Positions 27,898 to 38,160 of a stretch of DNA of 64,000 nucleotides are shown here, in pieces. This stretch comes from Snodgrassella alvi (GTDB lineage: Bacteria > Pseudomonadota > Gammaproteobacteria > Burkholderiales > Neisseriaceae), in contig NZ_MEIO01000001.1 in NCBI RefSeq assembly GCF_002777745.1, positions 30,593-94,592 on the forward strand, read 5' to 3'. The position numbers were made by a program, and so were the translations under genes. A model generated the notes under the pieces. It did not search any database. It saw only the letters and a list, made by a program, of their open reading frames with translations, and was not told the origin of the DNA. The stretch's first letter is position 1, and each line of letters opens with the position of its first letter.

Positions 27898-28539
27898 ATG
27901 AAAAAGATTAGTATGCTTGCCGCTAGCCTGTTACTAGCTGCTTGCAGTGGTAAGCAGGAGGCGAGTAACAATAATTTTACCGAGGCAATTAATGCGTTTA
28001 CTAAAAATGACAAGGTTTGTCTGGCTGTTAATCTGGCGTTGGATAATGCTCAGGGTGGTATAAACAATACACTCACGCTTGGCAGTAAAGAAATTCGTAT
28101 TGCCAGAAAAAACAGTGAGGGTGATAAAATTAATCAGACTGCTCTAAAGCAGATGAAAATTCTGACTGACGCAGATTTGTACGAAAAAGGTAAAGATTCC
28201 ACTGTAACAGTTGATGGTGAGCATGAGATTCCACAGGCTGTATACTATAGAACCAGTAAAGGTGAGGCTAATGTGCTGAATAATGCACAAGGTAGCATGT
28301 TGTGTCTCGGTACACAGAAAGTTGATAAAATTATACTCTTTACTGAACCAACGCCGGCAAATGGAATAACCATTTCCAAAGTGGTTTATGATGCTAAGCT
28401 GGTGCCGGAAAAATGGGCGCAGGAGTTGCTCAAAACTACGGATAAAAATTGGTGGAAATCTTTGCAGGAACCTCAACGCCGTACTGCTGTACTGATATTA
28501 ACAGATAAAGGCTGGAAAGATGAACGGGAACTGCATTAG
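27898..28539 (+). CDS. Hypothetical lipoprotein
   Basis: Not recognised. 213 aa with a clear lipoprotein signal (MKKISMLAASLLLAACSG, lipobox LAAC, Cys16). The mature part has no repeats; two cysteines, in KVCLAVNLAL and SMLCLG, may form a disulfide. A TGAGGAAAG binding site supports the start. It has its own terminator and no operon partner. The C-terminus is basic and Trp-rich (KWAQELLK, NWWKSLQEPQ). It is probably a Neisseriaceae-restricted envelope protein. Confidence 0.75.
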   Translation: MKKISMLAASLLLAACSGKQEASNNNFTEAINAFTKNDKVCLAVNLALDNAQGGINNTLTLGSKEIRIARKNSEGDKINQTALKQMKILTDADLYEKGKDSTVTVDGEHEIPQAVYYRTSKGEANVLNNAQGSMLCLGTQKVDKIILFTEPTPANGITISKVVYDAKLVPEKWAQELLKTTDKNWWKSLQEPQRRTAVLILTDKGWKDERELH

Positions 28540-28614
28540 GTGAATGTTCTGCTGTGCTTTTTTGCTGTCTAAAAATGATCAGCAATTTTAATCAGCTATT
28601 AGCAGCATAGTTAA

Positions 28615-28655
28615 AAATATCTCCAGAAAAGTGTTTCAATCTGGAGATATTTTTT
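28615..28655 (+). terminator. Terminator of the lipoprotein gene
   Basis: AAATATCTCCAGA pairs with TCTGGAGATATTT across a short loop and is followed by T-rich sequence. It lies before the convergent secF stop and may serve both strands. Confidence 0.75.
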
Positions 28656-28680
28656 CGTATTAATCAATAATAATACTTAT

Positions 28681-29616
28681 TTATACCACTGCTTCTTCTT
28701 TACGTTTTGGTGGTTTAACCAGATTCTGCCGGTTCAAGCCAAACATCAGCAGTAGCGGGCTGGCTACCAGTACGGAAGAATAAATACCGAATACGATACC
28801 AATGGTTAGAGCCATAGCAAAACCATGCAGGGCTGCGCCGCCAAAAACCAGCATGGAAATAACCATTGCTTCGGTAGAACCGTGGGTGATGATTGTGCGG
28901 CTCATGGTAGCAGTGATAGCGTTATCGATGATTGCCGGTACACTTTTACCGCGCATATGTGGTTTACGAAAATTTTCGCGGATTCGGTCGAATACCACGA
29001 CAGATTCATTCACTGAATAACCGAGCACAGCCAGTACGCCTGCCAGTACAGTTAGAGAAAACTCCCAGCGAAATAAAGCAAAGCAGCCTAAAATAATCAC
29101 TACGTCGTGCATATTGGCAATAATGGCCGAAACGGCAAATCGCCATTCAAAGCGCATAGACAGATAAATGATGATGCCAATAACAACCATGCCTAGAGCT
29201 AGCAGACCATGGGTAACCAGTTCTTCACCAACCTGCGGCCCGATAAATTCAACCTGTCGCAGGCTTACCCCTTGCTGATGCTGTTTGAGCAAGTCCATTA
29301 CCTGATTGGATAATTGTGCAGAAGTCATGTTAGCTTTATTGGGCAAACGTATCATGATTTGCTTGTTGGTACCCAATGCCTGCACCTGTATTTCACCTAG
29401 TTTCAGCCCATCCAGCTCACTGCGGATCTTGTTTAAATCTGCACTTTGCTGGAATTCCACTTCCATCACGGTACCACCGGTGAATTCAACAGAAAAATTC
29501 AGCCCACGAGTGACAAGAAAAAATACGGCCAGAATAAAAGTAATTAACGAAATCGCCGTTGTCAGCTTACCATAGCTCATAAACGGGATGTCACGTTTGA
29601 TTTTAAAGAATTCCAT
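28681..29616 (-). CDS. secF: Protein translocase subunit SecF
   Basis: Inner-membrane partner of SecD that uses the proton gradient to help Sec-exported proteins leave the translocon. 311 aa, six predicted membrane segments. The N-terminal periplasmic region carries NFSVEFTGGTVMEVEF, and the transmembrane core has YSVNESVVVFDRIRENFR and GSTEAMVISMLVFGG. It follows secD after a 2-bp gap, the standard yajC-secD-secF operon. Confidence 0.96.
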   Translation of the reverse strand: MEFFKIKRDIPFMSYGKLTTAISLITFILAVFFLVTRGLNFSVEFTGGTVMEVEFQQSADLNKIRSELDGLKLGEIQVQALGTNKQIMIRLPNKANMTSAQLSNQVMDLLKQHQQGVSLRQVEFIGPQVGEELVTHGLLALGMVVIGIIIYLSMRFEWRFAVSAIIANMHDVVIILGCFALFRWEFSLTVLAGVLAVLGYSVNESVVVFDRIRENFRKPHMRGKSVPAIIDNAITATMSRTIITHGSTEAMVISMLVFGGAALHGFAMALTIGIVFGIYSSVLVASPLLLMFGLNRQNLVKPPKRKEEAVV

Positions 29617-29618
29617 AA

Positions 29619-31475
29619 TTAATTAGCCTTACTTTTACTGGTTGTAGCGCTATCAGCAATCCAGATATGGCCGATGGACAGCTTTTTCAGTTTACGTTTG
29701 CGGCCGTACCACAAGTTAACAATGGCACGTGAAACCACTACTGATGAATACATGGAAGTGAGAATACCTAGACAGTGCACCACAGCAAATCCACGGATAG
29801 GACCTGAACCAAAAATCAGTAATGCCAGACCGGCAATCAGTGAGGTGATGTTTGAATCCACAATAGTATGCCATGCATGGTCATAGCCGGCGTTAATTGA
29901 TATCTGGGGTGTATTGCCATGGCGCAGCTCCTCACGGATACGCTCGTTAATCAATACGTTCGAGTCAATGGCCATACCCAATGTAAGGGCAATGGCAGCA
30001 ATACCCGGAAGTGTAAGGGTAGCTTGCATTGCAGACAGAATGGCAATCAGAAACAGCAAATTGCAAGATAAAGCAACTACCGAAAACACGCCAAACAGCC
30101 GATAATAAAGCATCATAAATATGGCTACTACTACAAAGCCCCATAGGGTGGAATGGAAGCCTTTACTGATGTTTTCTTTACCCAGTGACGGACCAATAGT
30201 GCGTTCTTCGATAATTTTCATTGGTGCAGCCAGAGAACCGGCACGCAATAGTAAGGCAGTATCATTAGCCTCGGCAATACTCATATTGCCAGAAATAATG
30301 GTTTTACCACCTGGAATCGGTTCGTTGATTACTGGTGCCGTAATAACTTCAGCCTTGCCTTGATCGATAAGTACCATGGCCATCCGCTTGCCAACATTAT
30401 TGCGGGTTAGGTCAGCAAAGATACTGGCTCCTGTGCTATCAAAGTTTACGCTGACACCAGGTTGTCCGCGATCGTTGAAACTGGCTTGCGCATCGTTGAT
30501 GTTGTCACCAGTAAGCTCAACCTGCTTGCTGACAAGTGTTGGCGCACTATTGCCAGCAGATGGCAGCAATTCATATCCGCTTGGAGCATGTCCCAGCAAT
30601 GCCTGCTGATACAGATTAGGGTCATCACTAACCATACGCACTTGCAGGGTCGCAGTACGGCCGATTATGTCTTTGGCTTTGGCTGTGTCCTGAACACCTG
30701 GCAGTTGTACCACAATTCGGCTAGGTCCCGCCTGCTGAATAACTGGTTCTGCTACGCCTAGTTCATTAACACGGTTATGCAGAGTGTTGATATTCTGTGT
30801 CACTGCATCAGTGCGGATTCTGGCCAGAGCGGTATTGCTCAGGCTGACAACCAGTCGATCTCCATTCTGAGTGAGTGTGGCGTCGTTAAGATATTTTTTT
30901 AAACTTGATACGGCTGTGGTGGCATCAGTAGCAGACTGAAACGGTATGACCAATGTTTGTCCGTTTTTAATAATATTGCCACTGCGGATTTGCAGTTTGC
31001 GCAACTGACGACGAATATCCCCAGCATAGCTGTCAAGTGTTTTGTCTACGGCTGAATCCATGTCAACCTGCATGGTGAAATGCACGCCACCACGTAAATC
31101 CAAACCCAGAAACATAGGTTTAGCGTGAATTTTTTCCATCCATTCCGGGGTGTTGGCCAGCAGGTTTAATGCCACGATATAGCCTTCGCCAAATTTGGTA
31201 GCTATAGCATCACGCGCTTTGAGCTGGGTTTCAGTATCGCTGAAACGCACCTTCAGGCTGCCATCGGTAATAAACATGCCTTGATGCTGGATATGTGCAG
31301 CAGCAAGCGCCTGTTTTACCGTATTTTCAGTTTGCTCATTAATGGTAATGGCCTGACGGTTGGTTGAAATTTGAACTGCTGGTATCTCGCCAAAAAAATT
31401 GGGAATGGTATATAACAGTCCCAATATTATTGAAACGATGATAAGCAGATATTTCCACAAAGGATAACGATTCAT
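29619..31475 (-). CDS. secD: Protein translocase subunit SecD
   Basis: 618 aa, full-length SecD. Segment 1 lies at about 8-25, then LGLDLRGGVHFTMQVD starts the large periplasmic P1 domain (about 110-430), followed by five membrane segments with LGMAIDSNVLINERIREELR. It acts late in Sec export. A hairpin separates it from yajC upstream, which may adjust the amounts of the two proteins. Confidence 0.96.
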   Translation of the reverse strand: MNRYPLWKYLLIIVSIILGLLYTIPNFFGEIPAVQISTNRQAITINEQTENTVKQALAAAHIQHQGMFITDGSLKVRFSDTETQLKARDAIATKFGEGYIVALNLLANTPEWMEKIHAKPMFLGLDLRGGVHFTMQVDMDSAVDKTLDSYAGDIRRQLRKLQIRSGNIIKNGQTLVIPFQSATDATTAVSSLKKYLNDATLTQNGDRLVVSLSNTALARIRTDAVTQNINTLHNRVNELGVAEPVIQQAGPSRIVVQLPGVQDTAKAKDIIGRTATLQVRMVSDDPNLYQQALLGHAPSGYELLPSAGNSAPTLVSKQVELTGDNINDAQASFNDRGQPGVSVNFDSTGASIFADLTRNNVGKRMAMVLIDQGKAEVITAPVINEPIPGGKTIISGNMSIAEANDTALLLRAGSLAAPMKIIEERTIGPSLGKENISKGFHSTLWGFVVVAIFMMLYYRLFGVFSVVALSCNLLFLIAILSAMQATLTLPGIAAIALTLGMAIDSNVLINERIREELRHGNTPQISINAGYDHAWHTIVDSNITSLIAGLALLIFGSGPIRGFAVVHCLGILTSMYSSVVVSRAIVNLWYGRKRKLKKLSIGHIWIADSATTSKSKAN

Positions 31476-31528
31476 ATTTGCTGCCTTGCTTGCAGACTGT
31501 TGTTTTATAATTCGGGTGAAGAAACAAA

Positions 31529-31553
31529 GGCCGCAACTGCGTAGTTGCGGCAG
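31529..31553 (-). promoter_or_regulatory. Intercistronic hairpin between yajC and secD
   Basis: GCCGCAACT/AGTTGCGGC perfect 9-bp stem with a 4-base loop, followed on the minus strand by CTTTGTTTC. It is a weak terminator or RNA stability element inside the yajC-secD-secF operon. Confidence 0.55.
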
Positions 31554-31564
31554 GGAAACTGACT

Positions 31565-31864
31565 TTATTCTGGTACTTTGCCACTAATAGCATTACGCTC
31601 GAATTCAACTTCTACTTTCGGCGCAATTTCTAATGTGAAATATTGTTCGTTTACTTTGGTAATTTTGCCGACAATACCAGCTAAAGTGATAACTTTATCG
31701 CCTTTTTTCAACTCAGTTAACATCTGCTGATGTTTTTTATGCTTGCTTTGCTGCGGGCGGATTATGAGAAAATAAAATACAACAAGTATCAATAAAAGTG
31801 GTAAAAATTGCATGAGGCCATTCTGGGCACCGGCATTGTTGGCAGCATAAGCAAAATCAATCAT
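31565..31864 (-). CDS. yajC: Sec translocase accessory subunit YajC
   Basis: A 99-aa small inner-membrane protein that binds SecDF-YidC. One membrane segment (LLLILVVFYFLIIRPQQ, about 22-38) is followed by a cytoplasmic tail starting KKHQQMLTELKKGDKVIT, the family signature. It is first of the yajC-secD-secF operon. Confidence 0.94.
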   Translation of the reverse strand: MIDFAYAANNAGAQNGLMQFLPLLLILVVFYFLIIRPQQSKHKKHQQMLTELKKGDKVITLAGIVGKITKVNEQYFTLEIAPKVEVEFERNAISGKVPE

Positions 31865-31991
31865 GGGGGTTACTCCGTATGATTCAGGTAAATAACGCTA
31901 ATAAACCAGATATTGTAATCTGCAATGATAATTTTATCCAGTTTTGCACCGTATTACCTGTAAATAAATATTCTCAGACTATAGCTTATTG

Positions 31992-32666
31992 CTATAGCAA
32001 GTTTAATTCTGCCATAGATGTTGTTTTTTCAGCAGTAATGATAAAGTGATCCAGTAAGCGTATTTCCAGCAGATTCAGTGCGGCTTTTATTTGTCTGGTA
32101 AACTGGATATCACTTGTAGACGGCATCGTCGATTGTCCGGGATGATTATGTGCCAGAATGATTGAGGCGGCGCGATGATTTAAAGCGATGGTAGCAACTT
32201 CGCGGATGTACACTCTGGCTTCATTAATGGTGCCGCGTGCCAGTTCTGTGGTATGCATGAGTTCATTGCGCTGATTTAACAGCAGTGCTATACATACTTC
32301 CACTTTTTCATGGCCTATATGCAGTCGCAGGAAATCAGCCACTGCTTCTGACTGGGTGAAAATAGGGCGACGTTTGATTTCTTCTGCCAGCATGCGTCGG
32401 CTAATTTCGCGAATTACCGCAAATTGTGTATAACTGGTCATTCCCATGCCGCGGTGCTGACAAAGCTGCTGACAATCTGCTTCAAGCAAAGCTCGTAAGC
32501 TGCCCATTTTTGTGATGAGCTCACGCGCAAGATCAACGGCGCTCATGCCTCGTGTACCTGTACGCAGTAAAATGGCAAGTAACTCGGTATCACTTAGAGC
32601 AGCAGCTCCTTGTTTGAGGAGCTTTTCCCGCGGACGATCGTGTTGCGGCCAGTGCTTGATACTCAT
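31992..32666 (-). CDS. radC: RadC family protein (JAB/MPN domain)
   Basis: 224 aa from the ATG at 32666 (MSIKHWPQHDRPREKL, the usual start of this family); upstream in-frame Mets at 32693 and 32756 give an atypical extension. A helix-hairpin-helix region lies at about 20-90 and a JAMM metal site, AHNHPGQSTMPSTSD, at about 172-187. Despite the name it is not an established repair protein; the function is unknown, with JAMM-type peptidase or nuclease activity suggested only by fold. It is monocistronic. Confidence 0.9.
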   Translation of the reverse strand: MSIKHWPQHDRPREKLLKQGAAALSDTELLAILLRTGTRGMSAVDLARELITKMGSLRALLEADCQQLCQHRGMGMTSYTQFAVIREISRRMLAEEIKRRPIFTQSEAVADFLRLHIGHEKVEVCIALLLNQRNELMHTTELARGTINEARVYIREVATIALNHRAASIILAHNHPGQSTMPSTSDIQFTRQIKAALNLLEIRLLDHFIITAEKTTSMAELNLL

Positions 32667-32788
32667 TATTACGTTTATGTCATTTAAAGACATAATCATA
32701 ATATAACTTTGTAATAAAATAAATTGGCTCGTCGTTTGATCTTCTCTATTCACCAACTGCTCTAAACTCAGAATACTTTGAGCTAAGT

Positions 32789-34276
32789 CTATTCTGCTTG
32801 GTTGTGATAGCGTTTATATGCTTGTTTAAAATGATGTTGTACTATTTCGTTTGGCTTCTTATCACACAGACTAAAAATAATAATAGCAATAGAGGCAAAT
32901 AGAAATCCGGGAATTAGTGAATACAGATTGAACCAGTTATAATTGATCCACAATAATACTGTTACAGTGCCTGCTATCATGCCGGCTAGTGCCCCGTTAC
33001 GTGTCATTCGTGACCAGAATACTGAGAAAATAATAATCGGACCAAATGCTGCACCAAAGCCAGCCCATGCATGGCTTACTAAATTCAGAACGCTATTATC
33101 CGGATTAATTGCTAATAAAATAGCAATCAAGGATACTAATAACACCATAATCCGTCCAACCCACACCAGCTCTCTTTGTTTTGCATGGGGTCTAAAAAAA
33201 GCGCGATAAAAATCTTCTGTTAAAGCACTCGAACAAACTAATAGCTGACAACTCAAGGTGCTCATCACTGCGGCTAGAATTGCTGCAAGCACTATGCCAG
33301 CAACCCATTGATTAAATAGTAGTTTTGATAACTCTATAAAGATGCGTTCATGTTTGCCATTTTCAACCAGATATGTCAGTTCTGGATGATTAGCAAAAAA
33401 TGCTATTCCAAAAAAACCAACGGTTATTGCACCGGCTAAGCATAAGATCATCCAGGTCATACTGATGCGACGTGCATTTTTCATTACTTCATGTGAATCA
33501 GCTGCCATAAATCTGGCTAAAATATGTGGTTGTCCAAAATAACCTAGTCCCCAACCAAGCAATGAAATAATTGCAATGAAATCCATATGAGCAAAGAGAT
33601 TTGTGTAATCGGGATTAAGAGACTCAATATAAGTTATAGCGTCAGAAAAGCCGCCGGCGTTTATCATCACCATGATTGGCGTTAAAATCAGGGCAAACAT
33701 CATCAGACTGGCCTGAATGGTATCTGTCCAGCTAACAGCTAAAAAACCACCAATAAAGGTATAAATAATTGTAGCACCGGCACCTGCTAACATAGCCCAG
33801 CCATAACTCATTCCAAATGTACTTTCAAACAATTTAGCTCCCGCAACTACTCCTGATGCACAATAAATTGTAAAAAAGATAAGAATGATAACTGCTGAAA
33901 TAATACGTAGTAATGAGCTGTTATCATTAAAACGGTGAGCAAAATAGTCTGGTAAGGTTAAGGAATTATGATTAATTTCAGTAAAAACGCGTAATCGTCC
34001 TGCAATCAATAACCAGTTTAAATATGCTCCAGTCACCAAGCCAATAGCAATCCAGCTTTGGGAAATACCAAACAAAAATACTGCACCTGGAAGCCCCATT
34101 AACAACCAGCCACTCATATCGGAGGCTCCGGCAGAAAGTGCAGTCACCATACTGCCAATACGACGCCCACCCAGAATATAATCACCAAAATTTTGCGTTG
34201 ACCGATACGCAAAAAAACCGATTGTAATCATTCCTAAAATATACACAGTAAAGGTGACAATCATTGGTAAGGACAT
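32789..34276 (-). CDS. putP: Sodium/proline symporter
   Basis: Predicted Na+-coupled proline uptake. 495 aa, about 13 membrane segments of the SSS family. The Na+/substrate region reads ALSAGASDMSGWLLMGLPG near residue 45-65, and ADSHEVMKNARRISMTW is the conserved cytoplasmic loop. PutP is the closest named match, but related pantothenate or other amino acid symporters cannot be fully excluded. No putA is visible in this window. Confidence 0.88.
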   Translation of the reverse strand: MSLPMIVTFTVYILGMITIGFFAYRSTQNFGDYILGGRRIGSMVTALSAGASDMSGWLLMGLPGAVFLFGISQSWIAIGLVTGAYLNWLLIAGRLRVFTEINHNSLTLPDYFAHRFNDNSSLLRIISAVIILIFFTIYCASGVVAGAKLFESTFGMSYGWAMLAGAGATIIYTFIGGFLAVSWTDTIQASLMMFALILTPIMVMINAGGFSDAITYIESLNPDYTNLFAHMDFIAIISLLGWGLGYFGQPHILARFMAADSHEVMKNARRISMTWMILCLAGAITVGFFGIAFFANHPELTYLVENGKHERIFIELSKLLFNQWVAGIVLAAILAAVMSTLSCQLLVCSSALTEDFYRAFFRPHAKQRELVWVGRIMVLLVSLIAILLAINPDNSVLNLVSHAWAGFGAAFGPIIIFSVFWSRMTRNGALAGMIAGTVTVLLWINYNWFNLYSLIPGFLFASIAIIIFSLCDKKPNEIVQHHFKQAYKRYHNQAE

Positions 34277-35415
34277 ATCTTTGAAAAACCTGTTTATGAA
34301 ATTAAAAGAAATAATGAGCTAGTTTTATCACAAAAGCATCATGCTATTTTGTATTAGTTAATGCTTAAAAAAATAAAACAATGTGGCAATAGGTTACTTT
34401 TTCAATACGCATTAGTGAATTTGGATATCGACAAAAATAAATTTAGCCTGCATATAATCGATACATTAAGTATATAATACTTTACATGCACCCACTGATT
34501 ATAATTATATCCTGAAGCAGGCAACTCGGATTTAAATATCGCAAGAATAAAAATTAATATTTAGTATTTTGGAACTGAACTTTCCTATCAATCATATGTT
34601 AACTTATGATTTATAAATAAATTTTCAACCTAGAATGCGGGTATGATTACGATCAAAGCCGCCAAAATATTATTGCATTGCCAATACTACCGAATAAATG
34701 TTAACGCTTTGGTTGTTAAATTAAAAAGATATTTGCACAATTTGTTTTGATCTGGATAGCTTGAATCAGAAATTAAATGTCCTGATATTGGAATAAGCGT
34801 AGCAAATATTGCTTTAAATCTTTCGTTTAGTTAATCCACTACTGCGTCAGTAACGTATTTTTTTGTGTCAACAATTACCTAAGGTAAAATCGTTGAAGTG
34901 GTAGAAGAAAATGAAAAATTTGTATTGCAGTCTTTTGCTTTTAAATGGGTAATTCAGTATAAGAATAGGAAAATATTATTATTCTGTAATGACAGCCGCG
35001 CCATTGGACGTATGTTGAAGATTCAATATGGTCGCTTACATAAATATATCAGAATGTAAAAGGCCGATATGTCGTTTTACCATCACATCCAAAGCTCAGG
35101 TAAAATGAATATATCACAAAATGATCTTACTAAATCGATTGTTACGTTGATAGCAGGAGAGTTAACTTGGCAATAGTTCTTGAGTAGGTGCATCATGTTT
35201 AATACTGTGTATGCCATGTCTAAAATGTTTTGATAGGAATATGGTTTTCAGAAATGCCCTTTGAAATTAAACAAGTTATTAAATATCAATCGTTAACTTC
35301 GTCAATATAAAGAAATCAGCTTAGTAACTTTAGATTGGCAGGCATATTGATCAGTATGCTCAATGCCATACTTCGTTTTTGCCAAGCTTAGAGAAAATGT
35401 TGTTGGAAGGATTTC
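34277..35415. other. 1.1-kb AT-rich stretch upstream of radA
   Basis: No supportable gene. One open frame (about 34883-35059; GTG start at 34898, 53 codons) encodes a Phe/Lys-rich peptide containing KILLFCNDSRAIGRMLKI. It has no binding site and no family I recognise, and may be a gene relic. The rest shows no RNA, repeat or mobile-element signature. Confidence 0.4.
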
Positions 35416-36789
35416 ATGGTAAAACAAAAAACTCAGTTTCAATGCCGTAGCTGTGGCGGTAATTCACCCAAATGGCAGGGACGCTGTCCACATTGCGGCG
35501 AATGGAATACGCTAGAAGAAACAGCAGTTTTGCCTGCTGCTGTATCTAATAGCCGTTTTCAGTCGTGGGTAGCTGGTCAAACACAGGTGCAATTGCTGGC
35601 CGAAGTGAGTGCGGTTGAAGTGCAGCGCACTGTTACTGGTATGGGCGAGTTGGACAGGGTTCTTGGTGGCGGATTAGTAGAAGGTGCGGTTATTTTGCTT
35701 GGCGGAGACCCGGGAATTGGTAAATCTACTTTATTGCTGCAAACTATAGCCCAAATGGCAGAGCAGGAATCGGTATTGTATGTTTCTGGTGAGGAGTCGG
35801 CACAACAGGTGGCTTTGCGTGCGCAGCGTTTGGGTGTGCATGCAGATAAAGTGCATTTACTGGCAGAAATCAGGGTTGAAGCGATTAGTGCAGCTATTGC
35901 ACAGCAGCAGCCCAAAGTGGTGGTAATTGATTCGATTCAAACCATGTATTCAGATAGTATTACTTCAGCGCCTGGTTCAGTATCTCAAGTACGGGAATGT
36001 GCTGCCCAATTGACTCGACTGGCCAAACAGCAGGGTATCAGTATGCTGCTGGTGGGACATGTAACCAAAGACGGAGCGATTGCCGGTCCGCGTGTGTTGG
36101 AGCATATGGTAGATACAGTATTGTATTTTGAAGGGGAAACTCATTCAAATTACCGCATGATCCGGGCAATTAAAAACCGTTTTGGTGCTGCCAATGAACT
36201 CGGTGTCTTTGCAATGACGGAAAAAGGACTGAAAGGGGTGTCTAATCCATCGGCACTTTTTTTATCCAGCTATCGCGACGATGTACCCGGTTCCTGTGTG
36301 CTGGTAACACAGGAAGGTTCGCGTCCTTTACTGGTGGAAATTCAGGCACTAGTCGATGATGCACATGGCTTTTCACCTAAGCGGTTAACTGTAGGGCTGG
36401 CACAGGAGCGTTTGGCAATGTTACTGGCTGTACTGAATCGTCATGCCGGTGTTGCTTGTTATGATCAGGATGTATTTCTGAATGCAGTGGGTGGCGTCAA
36501 AATTACAGAACCGGCAGCGGATTTGGCTGTCATTCTGGCTATGTTATCTAGTTATCGTAACCGTCCTTTACCAGAAAAGCTGATTGTATTTGGTGAGGTT
36601 GGTTTATCGGGTGAAATTCGCCCTGTACCACGTGGACAGGAACGGTTACGCGAAGCGGAAAAGCTAGGATTTACACACGCGATTGTTCCGGCCGCTAATT
36701 GTCCGAAACGGGCAGCTGATTTTCCGCATTTGACTATCATCGGTGTGAACTCAGTTCAGGAGGGTGTAGATGCTACCCGGCGGGATTAA
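35416..36789 (+). CDS. radA: DNA repair protein RadA
   Basis: Helicase that promotes branch migration in recombination. 457 aa. Order: N-terminal four-cysteine zinc finger (FQCRSCG then GRCPHCGEWN), RecA-like ATPase with Walker A GGDPGIGKSTLLL near residue 95-107, the RadA signature KNRFGAANELGVF, and a C-terminal Lon-like domain (LNAVGGVKITEPAADLAVIL). Start supported by GGAAGG. Its long upstream region holds no gene. Confidence 0.96.
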   Translation: MVKQKTQFQCRSCGGNSPKWQGRCPHCGEWNTLEETAVLPAAVSNSRFQSWVAGQTQVQLLAEVSAVEVQRTVTGMGELDRVLGGGLVEGAVILLGGDPGIGKSTLLLQTIAQMAEQESVLYVSGEESAQQVALRAQRLGVHADKVHLLAEIRVEAISAAIAQQQPKVVVIDSIQTMYSDSITSAPGSVSQVRECAAQLTRLAKQQGISMLLVGHVTKDGAIAGPRVLEHMVDTVLYFEGETHSNYRMIRAIKNRFGAANELGVFAMTEKGLKGVSNPSALFLSSYRDDVPGSCVLVTQEGSRPLLVEIQALVDDAHGFSPKRLTVGLAQERLAMLLAVLNRHAGVACYDQDVFLNAVGGVKITEPAADLAVILAMLSSYRNRPLPEKLIVFGEVGLSGEIRPVPRGQERLREAEKLGFTHAIVPAANCPKRAADFPHLTIIGVNSVQEGVDATRRD

Positions 36790-36890
36790 TTTTATATTTG
36801 CCTGAAATTGATTAAAAGGATAGGCTTAAACCTGTAGATACAATTTGCGTATACTATTTATCTGATATAAGAATTGATGGAGATGAAGAT

Positions 36891-37193
36891 ATGTCACAAC
36901 CAATTAAACTGATTGCCACAATGGAACTAAAAGCAAAAGTATGGCCGAACATTGCTGCAGCAATTGAGCAATGTGTGACTCTTTCACGCAAAGAATCAGG
37001 AAATGTATTCTATACAGTTAATAAAGACTTGAGTAAAGCTGATCGCATTGTGTTTATAGAATGTTGGGCAAATGAAGCTGCGATTATTGAGCATAACAGT
37101 ACTGATCATTTTCAGAATTTGATTAAAACTGTTGAACCATATCTGCTTGAGCCCATGCAATTATTAAAATTAAGTGAAATTACTACATTTTAA
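36891..37193 (+). CDS. Antibiotic biosynthesis monooxygenase (ABM) domain protein
   Basis: A 100-aa dimeric ferredoxin-like alpha/beta barrel of the putative quinol monooxygenase (YgiN-like) group. Typical segments are IKLIATMELKAKV, CVTLSRKESGNVFYTV, VFIECWANEAAIIEH and HFQNLIKTVEPYL. The substrate cannot be assigned; family members act on quinols or heme. It precedes the FAH-family gene with a 132-bp gap. Confidence 0.82.
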   Translation: MSQPIKLIATMELKAKVWPNIAAAIEQCVTLSRKESGNVFYTVNKDLSKADRIVFIECWANEAAIIEHNSTDHFQNLIKTVEPYLLEPMQLLKLSEITTF

Positions 37194-37325
37194 GCCAATT
37201 TAATCGATTATTACGGATAATACCGGCAAAAGTTGTGATTTTGATAATCTTTTTTTGCCTGACTAATTAATTACTGTGCTCTGACAGTGAGTTATATTCA
37301 GGCGTGAATTATATTTTGGTGACAT

Positions 37326-37979
37326 ATGACGAAAACCATTCAAATTGAAGAGCAGGAAGCTACCTTAGGCAATATTTTTTGTATCGGAAGAAATTATTCA
37401 GAACATGTCAAAGAATTGCATAATGCCAAACCTGATGAGCCGGTTGTATTTCTGAAACCAACTTCTTCTCTGGCCCAGTCTGGCGATAATATAAAACTAC
37501 CTAGTTATAGTCGGGATGTGCATCACGAATGTGAGCTGGTTATTTATATTAAAGAGGATGCTATTGATGTAGACGAAGATAAGGCACTGAATTATGTAGG
37601 CGGCTATGCAATTGGTTTGGATTTAACTGCGCGGGATGTGCAGACAGAACTAAAAAACAAGGGACTGCCATGGGAAAAAGCTAAAGGATTTCCCACCGCC
37701 GCCTGTGTTTCGCATTTTATTGCCCCAGAAAAAGTTGGTGATATCCAGACACAAGATTTTTGCTTAAAAGTTAATGGTGAAATACGCCAACAGGGCAATA
37801 GCCGTGATATGATATTTTCCTGTCGACAGATTATCAGCTATTTATCACGCATTTATGGTTTGCAAGCTGGAGATATTATTTATACTGGTACACCAGAAGG
37901 CGTTGCAGCGATCAAGTCTGGTGACGAACTGGAATTAATCTGGCCAGAAAAAGTTAAGGTTAAATTTCAGGTGATATAA
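37326..37979 (+). CDS. Fumarylacetoacetate hydrolase family protein
   Basis: A 217-aa FAH-fold enzyme (YcgM/FAHD1 type), probably an acylpyruvate hydrolase or oxaloacetate decarboxylase. Metal and substrate motifs: IFCIGRNYSEHVKEL, FLKPTSSL, HHECELVIYI (metal glutamates), DLTARDVQ and IYTGTPEGVAAI. It is compact with no extra domains. True tyrosine-catabolic FAH is unlikely, as this group acts on smaller keto acids. It ends at a strong terminator. Confidence 0.88.
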   Translation: MTKTIQIEEQEATLGNIFCIGRNYSEHVKELHNAKPDEPVVFLKPTSSLAQSGDNIKLPSYSRDVHHECELVIYIKEDAIDVDEDKALNYVGGYAIGLDLTARDVQTELKNKGLPWEKAKGFPTAACVSHFIAPEKVGDIQTQDFCLKVNGEIRQQGNSRDMIFSCRQIISYLSRIYGLQAGDIIYTGTPEGVAAIKSGDELELIWPEKVKVKFQVI

Positions 37980-38002
37980 ATTTTTCCAACCTAATATATA
38001 AT

Positions 38003-38042
38003 CTTAAGCGCAATTTTTGATAAATTGCGCTTAAGTTTTTTT
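38003..38042 (+). terminator. Terminator after the FAH-family gene
   Basis: A 14-bp perfect stem, CTTAAGCGCAATTT/AAATTGCGCTTAAG, followed by T7. Confidence 0.9.
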
Positions 38043-38160
38043 AGGTTAGACAATTTGTGAAATTATCCGGATTGCTATTACAGGCACAGAACTTTGAAAT
38101 TACCCCTAATCTTTACAGTGCCTTTATAATAATGTGTTTTTAAGAGCTGAAATCCTTTCC

